A DNA stretch of 64,000 nt from Bemisia tabaci (Eukaryota; Arthropoda; Insecta; Hemiptera; Aleyrodidae), in assembly GCF_918797505.1 (NCBI RefSeq), contig NC_092795.1, positions 23,237,131-23,301,130 of the forward strand. Reading direction: 5' to 3'. Of the stretch, positions 52,504-63,736 are shown piece by piece. Numbering within the stretch: position 1 is the stretch's first letter; each line of letters starts with the position of its first letter. The position numbers were made by a program, and so were the translations under genes. A model generated the notes under the pieces. The model did not search any database, was not told the origin of the DNA, and saw nothing but the letters and a program-made list of their open reading frames with translations.

Positions 52504-52929
52504 GAAGTTCCACCGTCGATGTGTTTTCTCAACACAATTTTATGTAGAACACGGTACACATAGTAAAAAGTTTCAACTTGTCCTCCTACATGACTCAACA
52601 TTTGTTTATGCTCGTGAATTTTAACTCGCCTCTTCAAGAGTTCGTGCTTTAGTCGAATCATATTGGGCACAGAACTAATTTCAGTGCATCTATTCAGCGA
52701 CATTCTTTCATTTAACTGAATCGTCCTAGTTGAGGATGATCACAAAAACCGCACATCAAAGGAGGCAGCGCGATTTGAAGTTGGAAAGAACAGTTGGATT
52801 TAGAAACTAACCAAAGTCTAACCTAGGTATTGTTTATCTTATTTACGAAGATTTTAGAAAGTCTTCACTTTGCACAAGTTCTTTGCCTAAGATTTTAATC
52901 TCAGTCAACGTGTCTCGTGTGCCAATGAA
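52504..52929. other. Spacer
   Basis: Unassigned, no gene. Confidence 0.45.
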
Positions 52930-53072
52930 GTGGACCACATTTTTTAATAAGGAGCCGAGTGAACCTGGCTCGTCCATAAAATCATCCATCTCCGTGGGGA
53001 GTCTAATGGCTCATATTTTGTTTTTGAAATTAGTCTGAAATAATACTTCCTCAATTCAGAATTAAAGTCCAA
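52930..53072. repeat. Foldback family H, copy 4, diverged
   Basis: TGGACCACATTTTTTAATAA pairs loosely with TTCAGAATTAAAGTCC, and the centre has GGGGAGTCTAATGGCTC and TTGTTTTTGAAATTAG. Confidence 0.55.
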
Positions 53073-53700
53073 TCCTCATTCTGTCTTTCTGTTCATTGTC
53101 TCCAAATCACTCCTTCTTTTGAAGCTTACGACCTCACAGTTAAAGTTTTAAAACCTGCACAGGAAATGAAGCATCTAAGATTTACAATGAATAATTGTGA
53201 TAAATAAAAAAAAATGAAAGAGCGACGAAGTCTTAGATAATACTCGAGCGAGAAGATTTGTAAAGACCGCTTGGTAAAGATTCTGTAAAACTGGGTCATT
53301 TCTGTAAATCGTCTTTGACGTTATTGACATTGAAGGAGGGACAAAGAAGATGTGATTTAGCTCGGATCTCCGAATCCCGAAGATAGTTTCATTGATAGAG
53401 AATTACGGTCGAGAGAGAATGTGTGAAATAAAATCAAAGTGAATTTTTGAACCGTTCCGTGTCGGAAGAAGTTGCTCTCGCACTCCACAAATCCTAGATT
53501 TGATGATAGAAATGAAAAAGAATTCGCAGGGGTGCCACATCTCAATGATGTGTCGAGAAAGTTTTACGCTGAAATACATACGTCTGATGGTTTATTTTGA
53601 TGCACGTTGCTTACCTAAAATTTCACGTAAAATACGACGTGCACAACGAAAATTACCGAAATCAACTCCTTCCAAAGATATGTAATGATTCTTGATGCGT
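53073..53700. other. Spacer
   Basis: No gene or shared repeat. Confidence 0.5.
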
Positions 53701-53966
53701 GAATTCAAACCGCCCGCTCATAAAAACTCAAGGCTCTGCGTGATTCAAATCGTGGGCTAAACATCATCATGACAGTCTCTGCGATATAAAAGTCTGGCAA
53801 TCTCAATCTTGACGCTTTGGCTCAGCTGTAGCAAATTGCTTATAGTTTGAACAACACATGGTGGGAAATGAACATCGCTCGGTTGAGAAGCTTGCTGAAA
53901 CCGTTATAGTGCGCAATTTGACTCACGTAGAGCTTTGAGTTTCTTGTGAGCGGGCAGTTCAAATTC
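53701..53966. repeat. 266-bp foldback element
   Basis: GAATTCAAACCGCCCGCTCA pairs with TGAGCGGGCAGTTCAAATTC, and AAACTCAAGGCTCTGCGTGA with TCACGTAGAGCTTTGAGTTT. The arms span about 50 bp, with a unique loop. Confidence 0.75.
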
Positions 53967-54141
53967 CTCGTAACCAATGTGAAATAAAAACGTTCATATC
54001 TTCGTTAGGAGTTGGTTTCAGTGATTTTCGTTGTGTGAATCGTGTTCCACGTGAAATTTTGGTTAAGAAACATGTATCAGATTGCTTAAATTTGTATCTT
54101 GTCTTGGTCCATTATCTAACGTGCTATTGCGGGATCAACTA

Positions 54142-54413
54142 GGGCCTTGACTCCACGGGACGTTTTCATGGGATGTGTTCCAAGTTCGAATCGCAGGATT
54201 GAAACTTCTGGGATTTTTCCCAGTTACCGTCTCCACGGGACGGGGCTCATACAGTCCTGCGACTAGTTTGTGCGGGAAGATAAATTAGTCAAAGTCGAGT
54301 GTTTCACCAGGATTAAAATAATAATTCAACTCAATTGACAATTAGACACATTATTTTAACTAAACAAACATGAGTAATGTAGTAATGAATAAAATATCGA
54401 ACAATTCGTATTC

Positions 54414-54444
<31 letters not shown>

Positions 54445-54572
54445 CTTCTTCTTCTTCTTCTTCTTCTCTTAGTGGGTCCTAGGGATACAAGTACCATACT
54501 TGGTACTGGGAAAAATAAGTGGGATTTTTCCCTGGGACAAATCTCGTGAAAAGGCCCGTGGAGACAAGACCA
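54142..54572. repeat. TIR element with CTT microsatellite
   Basis: GGGCCTTGACTCCACGGGAC at the left pairs with AAGGCCCGTGGAGACAAGAC at the right with a few mismatches. A second CCGTCTCCACGGGACGG lies inside at 54226. A CTT microsatellite fills 54415-54467. It is probably a hAT-like element, but no duplication is visible. Confidence 0.55.
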
Positions 54573-55363
54573 ACGAAAGTGATGAAGAATCGCCTCAATC
54601 GGTCATATTTTTGTCCATTTTTTCCGATTATTTTTTGTTCAATCCGGCAATTCTGGTGGAGGATTGAGACTGGAGAGCCGATATTAACTCTTCCGTTGAA
54701 TGAGCATTTTAAGAGAGCCGGCAGGAAGAAGCGGCGAGAGCGGTCGAGGAGAATTAATCTTTTTTTATGAAATTTAGTCGGGCTGTCATATCCGGGGCCG
54801 GGGGCCCTCGAGCTTAATCCGGGCCGCGGTGAGCTGCGTGTTGCGTGCTGCACCGTTCGAAGGGGTCACGTTGCGCGAGGCGGGGGCCCGGGGGAGGGGG
54901 AAATCCTCTCTAATACATCAACGAGTCGTAAATCGTAAATCAATCTATTTCAATCTTATTGATGCTGCGTTTTCAGTCGAGTGAGAAATGATCCCTCTTG
55001 GGCCCGTCCAACGCGGTTTTGACTTCGGACCCTGTTGTCGGTTTTTCGAGGGAACAACCCCTTCCGCTCCCCCCCTACCCCCTTCAGGGTTGAGAAGGCA
55101 CGTTCTGAGGTAGAAAGTGATTACCTAAAATCATCACTCCATTGTTCCTATTGTTTTTTTTAATTAATTAAATTTTGGGAATACATAAAGGTGGCCAGAG
55201 GCGGGGGTTACCGAGAGAAGTTAGGGTAAAAAAAATTAGGCCATAGAAAAAAGGTGAGGGGGAAAAAACAAATTGACCACACCACACTGAAAAACATGTT
55301 TCCTCAGATATTGATTTGACTTTAAGCGTGGTTTCTTCTCGACAAAATTAGGTTGTTTTGAGT
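54573..55363. other. GC-rich then AT-rich spacer
   Basis: A GC-rich patch (54660-55090) contains no shared repeat. The 124-codon minus-strand frame at 54479-54853 begins in the microsatellite flank and is not recognised. Confidence 0.45.
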
Positions 55364-55365
55364 TA

Positions 55366-55605
55366 CACTGAAAAAAAACTCTGGCCGTGGGAGCCGCAAT
55401 TACGAGCTATATTGACATACCGTCCGTTCCGGGCTCAAAGGCCGAAAATCCCGGCTGCTGGAGCCGTAGCTTCGGCCTCTGAACCCGGAGCAATCGAAGC
55501 TACGCCTCCAGCAGCCGGAATTTTCGGCCTTTGAGCCCGGAACGGACGGTATGTCTATATAGCCCGTAATTGCGGCTCCCACGGCCGGAGTTTTTTTTTT
55601 CAGTG
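55366..55605. mobile_element. TA-3 MITE with TA duplication
   Basis: The 240-bp palindrome starts CACTGAAAAAAAACTCTGGC and ends GAGTTTTTTTTTTCAGTG, flanked by TA (55364-55365 and 55606-55607). The arms pair almost continuously (GCCGTGGGAGCCGCAATTAC; CATACCGTCCGTTCCGGGCT; GAGCCGTAGCTTCGGCCTC). A fragment is at 62509. Confidence 0.88.
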
Positions 55606-55607
55606 TA

Positions 55608-56631
55608 GAGAAACTCTGTTTTGGTATCGTTTTTTTAAAGTTAACCAAACAATAACAAATTGAAGCTTTTTCATTTTTAAAAAACAACCGACTTCAAGTT
55701 AAATCCGTCAAGAAGAAACGACACTTTTAGTTAAAATTATATCTCAAGAAATTTTTTTTTACAGTCCACGAGAAATTGCATTTGGCAAGTGACGAATCGT
55801 CAAGCATCCCAAGTCACGTAACTTTAGCCCCTGCTTCGAGAGGACGTGGAAATCTCAGAATAATTATGTATCACTCCTAACCGCCTCAAAAATTGCCCTC
55901 CCGTTCCAGTCATACACAACCGTCCCCCCGCACAACTCCTCAGTTGGTGACGTATTTTTTTTTCTGAATAATTTTTTGTGACATTTCACGTGAATGTGTA
56001 CGAGAATGACAACGGTTAGTGAAATGGAAATTATTAATTTCGGATCATAATTATCTCCCGATCCATTGTCACTCTCAAACCCCCTCTTTGTTTATTGGTT
56101 TCTCTCTCTCGATCTTCCAACGTGCATTTCTCTGAGACGCGGCAACCTCGCTTACTCTAATGGCGAGGCGTTGAGGTCTAATTTGATAAAAATTTAATCC
56201 GTCGATTTCGGGTTTCTGCATCACGTTTCGGTTCGAAATGGACTCGACGTAGTTTCGATAACCTCAACCCCCCTTTAGCCCCCCTTCAGCCCCCTTGTTA
56301 TCCTATGGTTACCACAAAGCACCTTTTGATTATTCGATTTACATACTCCCAACACGGGCCACGATTACGTGCCTGAATTTTTGTTCGACGCAATGAGTTC
56401 GGGCGCACGTGGTAAAGTGTGTAATGCACATTTAAAAAGCCAGCAACAACGATCTAGCAGTAAAGCTACACACCCAGTTTACAAAAATAACACGAAATTC
56501 TGCGCTTTGCACGTTCTTAGAGAGCGATTCAAATTAAGAGCTTTAAAAATTTTAGACTTCGTAGTGAATATTATTGAGATTTTTTATTGTTTCGAAAAAT
56601 TTCCGGTTCTACTTTTGGTCCTGTGTAACAA
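55608..56631. other. Spacer
   Basis: No gene or shared repeat. Confidence 0.5.
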
Positions 56632-56715
56632 CACTGGAAAAAAACACATTGGATCTAGAGTCCAGACTCCAAAAAATTTCCGGGTCTACTTTTCGGTCTT
56701 TTGTAATATTCTCGA
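56597..56715. repeat. TA-1 left-end fragment between short direct repeats
   Basis: CACTGGAAAAAAACACATTG and GATCTAGAGTCCAGACTC (56632-56680) are a TA-1 terminal repeat with no other half. It is bracketed by AAAAATTTCCGGTTCTAC (56597) and AAAAATTTCCGGGTCTAC (56683), copies of a ~32-bp segment, so the fragment arose with a local duplication. Confidence 0.7.
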
Positions 56716-57681
56716 AAAAAGCAGCTCGGTGAAACCTTTTCTCTCGTTCACCAGCTGCTTCTCTCGAACCTTTCGGTCGAATCACATGTGTCCCTATATC
56801 TCGCTCTCCGGGTTGATAATCAAATTTACTCGCCCCGACCTGCGAAACCTTTTTTAAGTTCCAGTCACGGAAAGTGTTCAAAGCAGGGGCAAGACTCGGG
56901 CTAATCAATTGTCGACGTGCCTCTGACCTTTGGTACCTTCCAACCCCTTTGGTACCTTCCCTCAACCCATCGAGCCGCAAATTACGCATTCAACATCGAT
57001 TGATCGGTGTCCTGTATTTCAATCGACTCGATTCGCCACTACACCAGTCGAGCTCCCGAGAAATATCAGAAAGTTCTGACGAGTTTTCTGGGAAACGGTC
57101 AGCTCCACCAGTCATGAGGGGCTCCAATTTGCGCTTTTTTCCTCCTCTGAAAGTTTATTGTGTTATCGGTGGTTCCTTTGCTGCGTGGACATTAATCCAT
57201 CCAGCAGATTATCTGAGAAGTTTCACTTTCTGATCCGGGAAATCATGGCTATATCAGGGTATGCCTCCCAGAAATAAATCTACTGCTTTCGTAACCTCAG
57301 TCACGTCAAAAATAAATAGTCTGCGCTCATTTTCGAAAACTGTTTTAGTATTTAATATCCTCCTATTTGATTTGTAGAGGCCATCCTTATAAATTACGTA
57401 GTGGTTAAGTACTCTAGAGGGCTGGGAGAGGGTCTAGGAGAGCGATTTTGTTTTTACGTGATAATGGAATTGGACATAAGTTTCATAAGCGTTGCAAGGG
57501 GGAAGGTCACAAATGCCGAAAAAGTGCGCTATGTAATTTAGATCCGCCCCTAGCGATCACTGAAATATTTACATTTTTTAAAGATTTTTATTGACCGCCC
57601 ATCGTTTCTCCTATACCTGCTTATAGGCTAATTCAGTGCCTACGTCATCCTTGCAGTATTCGACTCACGGACTCTAACTAA
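56716..57681. other. Spacer
   Basis: No shared repeat. Frames of 119-162 codons here have no recognisable domain. Confidence 0.45.
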
Positions 57682-57924
57682 AAACACGGCATCACTGCTA
57701 ATGTGTTTGCACCCTATCTTTGCATGGAGAGTTTGTCTTGATGTAAAAGTGGACTCTCAGGATAGCGTGGGATATCCCCTCCATTTTGGCGTCAACTCCA
57801 GAGCTTTTTTTGAGCTTGGGAGTTGATTTCAGATGCACCAATGGCACCATCGTGTTTTTCGCGAACTTTCACATAAGAATCAGTAGTCAAATTGCAAATC
57901 CCTCACACATGCAACATCTCCATT
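57682..57924. repeat. Foldback family M, single arm
   Basis: From AAAACACGGCATCACTGC to CACATGCAACATCTCCATT this matches one arm of family M, running into the reverse complement of the opposite central half. The second arm is absent, and a TA-2 element starts 4 bp later. Confidence 0.75.
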
Positions 57925-57928
57925 CGTT

Positions 57929-58287
57929 CACGGAGAAAAAAACCTCGTGCGTATGACCCGAAGTTTAGGTCATATGGATCTCTGAAGTTTTCGGATTGAG
58001 CATCTGAACACTTTAGGTCTAGCTGTCGAGGTTCGGATCACACATCTGAAACTTCAGTTCTTACATCTGAAGTACTTCAGATGTGAAAACCGAAGTTTTT
58101 CGGATGTGAGAACCGAAGTTGTTCGGATGTGAAAACCGAAATACTTCAGATGTAAGAACTGAAGTTTCAGATGTGCAATCCGAACCTCGACAGCTAGACC
58201 TAAAGTGTTCAGATGCTCAATCCGAAAACTTCAGAGATCCATATGACCTAAACTTCGGGTCCCCCGCACGAATTTTTTTTCTCCGTG
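57929..58287. mobile_element. TA-2 MITE, longest copy
   Basis: The 359-bp copy runs from CACGGAGAAAAAAACCTCG to TTTTTTTTCTCCGTG. The arms match the copies at 31369 and 32414. TT, not TA, flanks both sides. Confidence 0.82.
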
Positions 58288-58379
58288 TTTGATGAATGAT
58301 ATTCGATCACGAAAATTCGTTTCAGGTTCAGAGCCTCTCGTTGTTTTGGTTGCATCGATGACGTCATCGAGTGACGTCA
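58288..58379. other. Short spacer
   Basis: Unassigned. Confidence 0.4.
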
Positions 58380-58880
58380 CGCCAAAACTCTCAACACCCA
58401 CGAGGCCACGAGCGCGTGTGACCCGGGCGCGAAACCGAAAAAGCTCTCGGCGCCCGGCGGCGGCTGGAAGTTACAGAAGGGATAAAGCGTTTAAGGGAGG
58501 CGCGGAGGCGGCGACGGCGGGGAAGGGATAAAAATTCAAGTCGGAGAGATGTTCTCCGTCCGCGCGCGTTCTTTTTTTCCCTCGCTCCCGTTGACAGCAT
58601 CGATAGACCGACCGGGCTCCGAGGGACCGGGGGCGCTGCCAACCGAGTGACATCCAGTGAATGTCGACGAATTCTACATCGACGGATTTCACTCATTGTC
58701 AGAGGGATCCCTGCCGCCTCCCCCCGCGGGTTTCGAGAGCGCGCGCGGTCAAAACGTAACAGCGTTGCCGGGGACGGGGACGCTCAATGCTGCCCCCGAT
58801 CCCCAGGGAACGTTTGAGGCGCGCGAGAAGGTTTTAGTTCGATCGGGTTTTATCCCTTCGCGCTACGGGGCACCTGGAAT
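58380..58880. other. CpG-rich patch
   Basis: High G+C with many CpG, no repeat shared within the window. A GGGATAAAAA word near 58524 is TATA-like, but no initiator or convincing frame follows. It may be a regulatory island; that is a guess from composition. Confidence 0.3.
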
Positions 58881-59929
58881 ACCGCTCCGGAAGTTTTTGA
58901 TCATAGACTGACTGAAAAGTATCGTATGTGAAGGATTTACATCGTATTTTTTTAGGAAAACAGATTGAGAATGGATCATTCCTTGCGCGGGAGATACATT
59001 TAAAAAAGAAGGGTTGCCCCGGTCGGAAAGACCGGGAAATGTCAGGGAATTTTAAAAAGTCAGGTCAAACCTGGAAATGTCAGGGAAAAAATCGGCCAGT
59101 GCGCAAACCATTCGCTGAGTTACTTTAAAAACTTTTCTGCGAAACCTGACAGAAAAGTGTTTCCCTAAAAAAATAATCAAGCTCACTTGGTAACGTTGGT
59201 TTTTTATTTTTATTTTATTCGAAACATCAGAGGACACAGAGAAGAGTAATAGGTTGTCAAATGTATCGAAAAATCAGTTGATATTCTTCGATGTTCCAAC
59301 GAAAATTACAGATTTTCCTCCTATTGCGAAAACACTGCCGCAGGAAGGTTTGTAAAGCTGGGGTCATATGAGGGACACTGGACAGTCAGCGCATTTGAAC
59401 CGAAAAAACAAACAATCCTCTCAGTGAAGAGCCTCTATTGCCAGAATAAGCTTTAAAACTAGCTTGTTCGTTGACATTAATCCACGGTAAAATGATTGTA
59501 AATCTCTCAATCTTTGCAACAAGGCAGAGGAGGAAATGAAACAATTGGGAGTTTATTCGTCAGGTCAGGGTTTCATTTATTTATTTTGATATGATGGGTT
59601 GATGACTAGCCAACCTACGGTAAAGTCAAGAAATCCCCATGGATTGAAGGATGTTGTTGAAAGAGAAACCAGGGAAAGAAAAATTGACCGAGGGAAAGCA
59701 AAGACCAAGTCTGTGGACGATAATTAGCTGTCCCATTTTTCGAAATTCCCTAAGTTTTGTCTTAATACTTGGATTAAGAAACCTGTTTTCAGTTAAGTCC
59801 ATCCAAGTTAACTTCAATTGTCAGTAAGATTAACATCAAAACATTTTGGTATTGATCACTTTTTATCTCTCTCCTAAAAGCATCATTAAAGTCCGTGCAG
59901 TGGTCTAAGTCGTATCACATATCAACTGA
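58881..59929. other. Spacer
   Basis: CCGGTCGGAAAGACCGGG near 59019 is a small hairpin, and AAATGTCAGGGAA occurs twice (59037, 59075). No gene. Confidence 0.45.
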
Positions 59930-60066
59930 ACTACATTTTGTAGTCAGGATCCACAATTTTCGACTCATCCATTAAAAAAAAAACTTGTGTGTATAGGAAA
60001 ACTAATGGTACATACGTTGTTTCTAAACTGAGTCATAAACTACAGTTCCTAGTTGTAAAATGTAGC
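59930..60066. repeat. Foldback family H, copy 5
   Basis: AACTACATTTTGTAGTCAGG pairs with CCTAGTTGTAAAATGTAG. The centre has AGGAAAACTAATGGTACATAC and CGTTGTTTCTAAAC, close to copy 3. Confidence 0.65.
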
Positions 60067-61208
60067 TTAATTTCAAGTCGCCGAACCTTCCCGCTATGGT
60101 TAGGAGAGAAATAAGAAAAGCAAATAAACAGCGCTTAAAAACAATTAATAAATTCCAAATATTGCCTCCATTTATCTGAAATACTAATTTTTAGAATTTT
60201 AGTTTGAGGCAGGTTTCACGGACAAATACCGCTGAGTGTGTCGATATAGTTTAATGTGACAACAAGAACATCCCCTTCTAGTATACCATTTCACCAGCTG
60301 AACTGCACATAAGGATCGACAAAATTGCACTGGAAAACATATTCAATCATAAATTTTCGGTTTGTCAATTGGAAACCTCTTTAAAACTGTGACAAGACAT
60401 CTCTTTAAAATGCCAGAAATACCGGTTGATACAAATATATCTTTTGCACCTACGAGAAGTCCCGTCGGGAAATTATAAGTTGGAATTGCGATTGATCCAA
60501 CAATTCATTTTTCACAGCGCGAGTCAAAGCCACCTCTAAGAACAGAAGTCGCGCACATTGTGGCAACCCTTGATACGCCGCTCGTTTTAAATCCTCCAAT
60601 TCCCCACAGCAGGAAAAAAGTGTAAAAAGTACCAAGAATTAAGCGTATTAAGCTCTCCCACATGAAGAAGCAAATCTTTCTGTGCAAATGCTCCGCATTA
60701 CGAGATGAGACTTGTATCCTTTTTTCTCCGCCTTGTTGAAAAATCCGGCCCGGCAGAAATGAGATTAAGAAGGAGAGCCCTGAAGACTGGAGCCGTGATG
60801 AGTTATCTTCCGGGGGACCGAAGGAGGAAAGAAGAAAATTGCTCGGCGGGAAAATTCATTGGAACCGGGAGCGAAGCATCTTACGTTACGCCTTTCGCTA
60901 TCAATCAACACTCGGGAGTGATCTTATGAGCGTAGGAAGAAGTAAAGGGAGGCGGATATTGAAACTAATTACTTTGATTTAGCAAGCTTGACTTGCTACT
61001 CCGTTCTCGGAACAATGGATTAATAATTAGGGCGAGGGAACAAGATGCTAGGGCGTGGGCGCAGGGTTGGATCCTGCAGCTATAGAGACGCCTCGTGCCC
61101 TGATGCGGGGGTTGGTCCTTGAAAATAAAATTTTGTCGAGATGCTCACCTATTTGTGATTTCTGCGCAGTTATCTTTGTCGAATGATGATTACTTTTAAT
61201 TGAACTAA
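60067..61208. other. Long spacer
   Basis: No gene or shared repeat. Confidence 0.5.
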
Positions 61209-61460
61209 CAAGGTGTCTACAAGTCCGAAAATAGTACTAATTTTTTAAGAGCAGTCCGGAAGCACTGAAAAAGTGCGGAAATTCCGCAAGAAGGTCCGGA
61301 ATTTCTCATATTTTTTGTCATTTTTGTCGCAATATGAGCGAGAAATTCAATTTTTTTAAATTTCGTCAATTTTGGAGGCACTGAAAATGTACTAAATATC
61401 TATGTTGATGAGGTACTGAATTTCTTTGGAATATACTGAAAAAGTACTGTAAAAGTACTC
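61209..61460. repeat. STEP element, right end missing
   Basis: It starts CAAGGTGTCTACAAGTCCG and keeps the family order to AAAAGTACTGTAAAAGTACT, then stops and joins a Q4 right end. Confidence 0.75.
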
Positions 61461-61467
61461 AAAAATG

Positions 61468-61534
61468 CATTGTTTCCGATAGGAAATTTGCCATTTCTCG
61501 GATGTTCATGCGGCGTTCTTCCTTAGCACGGCAG
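61468..61534. repeat. Q4 right end
   Basis: TTGTTTCCGATAGGAAATTT, CTCGGATGTTCATGCGGC and TTCTTCCTTAGCACGGCAG form the right 67 bp of Q4, joined to a truncated STEP. Confidence 0.75.
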
Positions 61535-61858
61535 TATTCCGGTCTGATTTGGCAACCGCGCCGAGCTTTACCCAAAGTAACCGGAGTTGGGGGAGGGGCG
61601 GGGGGCACAAAAGCGGAATTGATCCCATTATCTCAAGGCAGGTGAAGAAGCGGCTGAGACTAAAACACGGAATGCGGAGTGGCTCCCCCGTTAATTTGAA
61701 CTTGGGGTCCCTCCCGACCTCCCCCCACCCCCGCATCACCCGCGACACCCGCCCCTCTTTCAAATTTCAATCAACCAACTTTTTCGGCGGGGGATACCAG
61801 TTATCCGCGGGTGAGTTTTTCGTCGCACCCGTGCAGCGTAGCTAGGAAACGCCGCGCG
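61535..61858. other. GC-rich spacer
   Basis: Overlapping frames on both strands (85-98 codons) lack a domain; no shared repeat. Confidence 0.45.
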
Positions 61859-62443
61859 CACAGTGGATCAGTGTTCGAAAGACACATTGGAGTTTAAGGA
61901 GCCATGTGACGCATCAAGGTCGATTTTTAGGGGCCATTAAAGATTTTTTAGGGGCCAAATTGACTTTTCGCCTATGTATCACGGCGCATTTAGTGACAAA
62001 TTAGACGTAAGATGTTTTCGTAACAGAAATAGTATCTGTTACTTGGGGGAAATTTTGAAAAATCACCAGACAGAAAAACTATGATTTTTTTTTGGGGGGG
62101 GGGGGGGCAATTTCTAGGGGCCATGATGGCGCAGGGCCTTCGTTTTTTAGGCGCCATGACCGATTTCTTAGGCGCATTTGGCGCGTTGGCGCCTGTGAGT
62201 TTCGAACACTGGTGGATCGAGTCAATAGGTGAGGTCGCGGACAAAATTTGGAAGCTTTAAATGTTTATAACTCCGTTTATACAAAAATTTGAGGTTCCGA
62301 TAGTGGTTTCATTGGTTTTCTCGTAAAATTTTCTTCTAGAGGCACAGCTTAAAATTTACAATGTGATGAATTGAACATAAAAAATGTACAGTTTCAGTCA
62401 AAACTTTCATGTTCCATCTCTTGGATTGACTGAATCCACTGTG
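61859..62443. mobile_element. VG element, copy 3, split by element X
   Basis: CACAGTGGATC at 61859 continues at 62219 with GAGTCAATAGGTGAGG, and the copy ends TGACTGAATCCACTGTG. Internal TTTATAACTCCGTTTATAC and GTGGTTTCATTGGTTTTC match copies 1 and 2. Confidence 0.8.
61870..62210. mobile_element. Element X in VG, 8-bp target duplication
   Basis: The 341-bp insertion has ends AGTGTTCGAAA and TTTCGAACACT. AGTGGATC (61862-61869) and GGTGGATC (62211-62218) match at 7 of 8, and removing the insertion with one copy restores the VG left end. The interior holds GGGGCCATTAAAG, GGGGCCAAATTG and GGCGCCATGACCG words, and a T9/G14 homopolymer junction near 62090. Confidence 0.85.
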
Positions 62444-62508
62444 CGCCGGCGCCAGATCACACGGAATAGCGGACGAATTTTAGATCGTCGCTACTAAACT
62501 GAAAGAAT

Positions 62509-62640
62509 GTACAGGCTATATAGAGAAATCTCCGTTCCGGGCTTCGAGACTGTAAGTCCCGGATGCTTGAGCCGTAGCTTTGACTCCTCCGGGTGCTGCG
62601 CCCGGAACTTTTGGCCTCTGGCTACGCCACTAAGTAGCAG
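62509..62640. repeat. TA-3 internal fragment
   Basis: TCCGTTCCGGGCTTCGAGAC, TGAGCCGTAGCTTTGACTCC and GCCCGGAACTTTTGGCC match the central part of TA-3 at 55366-55605. Both terminal repeats are missing. Confidence 0.65.
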
Positions 62641-62673
62641 GCCGTGATGGCAACTCTCGTTTCTTTAGATATA

Positions 62674-62909
62674 CTACAGTACTAAGGAAGAACATCGTAT
62701 GATCCCTCAGACGTTGCCAAATTTCTTTTGATAAAACACGACTTTCCCGGTTTTTCCAATTTCTCAGATTATTATGTTCTCAATTTCACCTAAAGTTACT
62801 GAAAATTTTAGGGGAAAATGTTCATAAATTTCCCCAAAAACAAACATTTTAGTGAGGAAAATTTGGCAACTCTCGAATGTTCATACGGCGTTCTTCCTTA
62901 GCACGGTAG
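62674..62909. mobile_element. Q4 MITE with perfect 4-bp target duplication
   Basis: The 236-bp copy runs from CTACAGTACTAAGGAAGAAC to TTCTTCCTTAGCACGGTAG, with TATA on both sides (62670-62673 and 62910-62913). Confidence 0.85.
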
Positions 62910-62913
62910 TATA

Positions 62914-63149
62914 CCTGGAAAACCCTTTCGTCGCACAAACGAGGTCCAGAAGTAAACTATATAGTGTTGACTCTCAACGCTAACGACAACCGATCAAAAC
63001 GGTGCACAGCCTCATCGGGGGCAGCGGGAACGCTACCATAACAAAATTTAATTAAACCGGTAAAAGTTTCGCATTTTAAAACGCGGACTGCAGAGGGAGA
63101 GGCGACTCGTCGCACAGTTGAACGAGGCAATGAGGGAGGTCGGATACGA
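62914..63149. other. Spacer
   Basis: Unassigned. Confidence 0.4.
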
Positions 63150-63289
63150 TGTTGAACTTGAAAAGCTAATATCTTCATCGATACGGGACATAGATGTTCA
63201 AACGGTGTTTTACTGGTTTCCTCGTTACAGCTTCTTCTAGAAATACCCCTGAAAATGCATAGTTTAAGGTGTTTTTGTCAGTAAAAACA
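63150..63289. repeat. VG-like, distant copy
   Basis: CTAATATCTTCATCGATACG, GTGTTTTACTGGTTTCCTCG and CTTCTTCTAGAAATACC follow the VG interior of copy 3 in order, at low identity and without ends. Confidence 0.45.
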
Positions 63290-63485
63290 GAATACATATC
63301 AGGAAATTCGATGCCTGGACCGGGAGTTTTTATTCTTCAAGCATTTTTTCAAACATCCCCGTCAATTCGTCGAATATTTTGATTTTTGAAATAATGGAAG
63401 CGTCAATTTTTTTACGCCAAAAAATCGGAAATTTCAGATAAAATATCAAAAAAATCCATAATGAAACATTTAGTCGACACCCTAT
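63290..63485. repeat. STEP-like right end
   Basis: GTAAAAACAGAATACATATC and AGGAAATTCGATGCC resemble the body of the repeat at 19864-19940, and TAGTCGACACCCTAT is a STEP-like right terminus. Confidence 0.45.
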
Positions 63486-63736
63486 AATATCTTATTCTTG
63501 TCTTTGTATTCTCTTTGTTCATCGTCATCACCATCTCCTTCTTCCTTTGACTTTTGGATGAGCCCGGTTTGGCCAGCAATCCCTGTATCAAACATGCATG
63601 AAAGGAATAAAATCTGATTGCATTTGACAACATTCGGTAAAATTGATAAGTTAAAAATGTGTGTTTATCCTAGTCCTAATCGACATACACTCATTCTATC
63701 ATTATAACAGGTTTGTTTATTCTCAGGGGATGACAG
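63486..63736. other. Spacer
   Basis: Unassigned, no gene. Confidence 0.4.

Noticed and set aside
57240..57600. Retrotransposon 3' end near a CGCTATGTAATTTAGATC-like phrase
   Set aside because: The resemblance to common insect repeat tails is vague, and nothing in the window repeats it.
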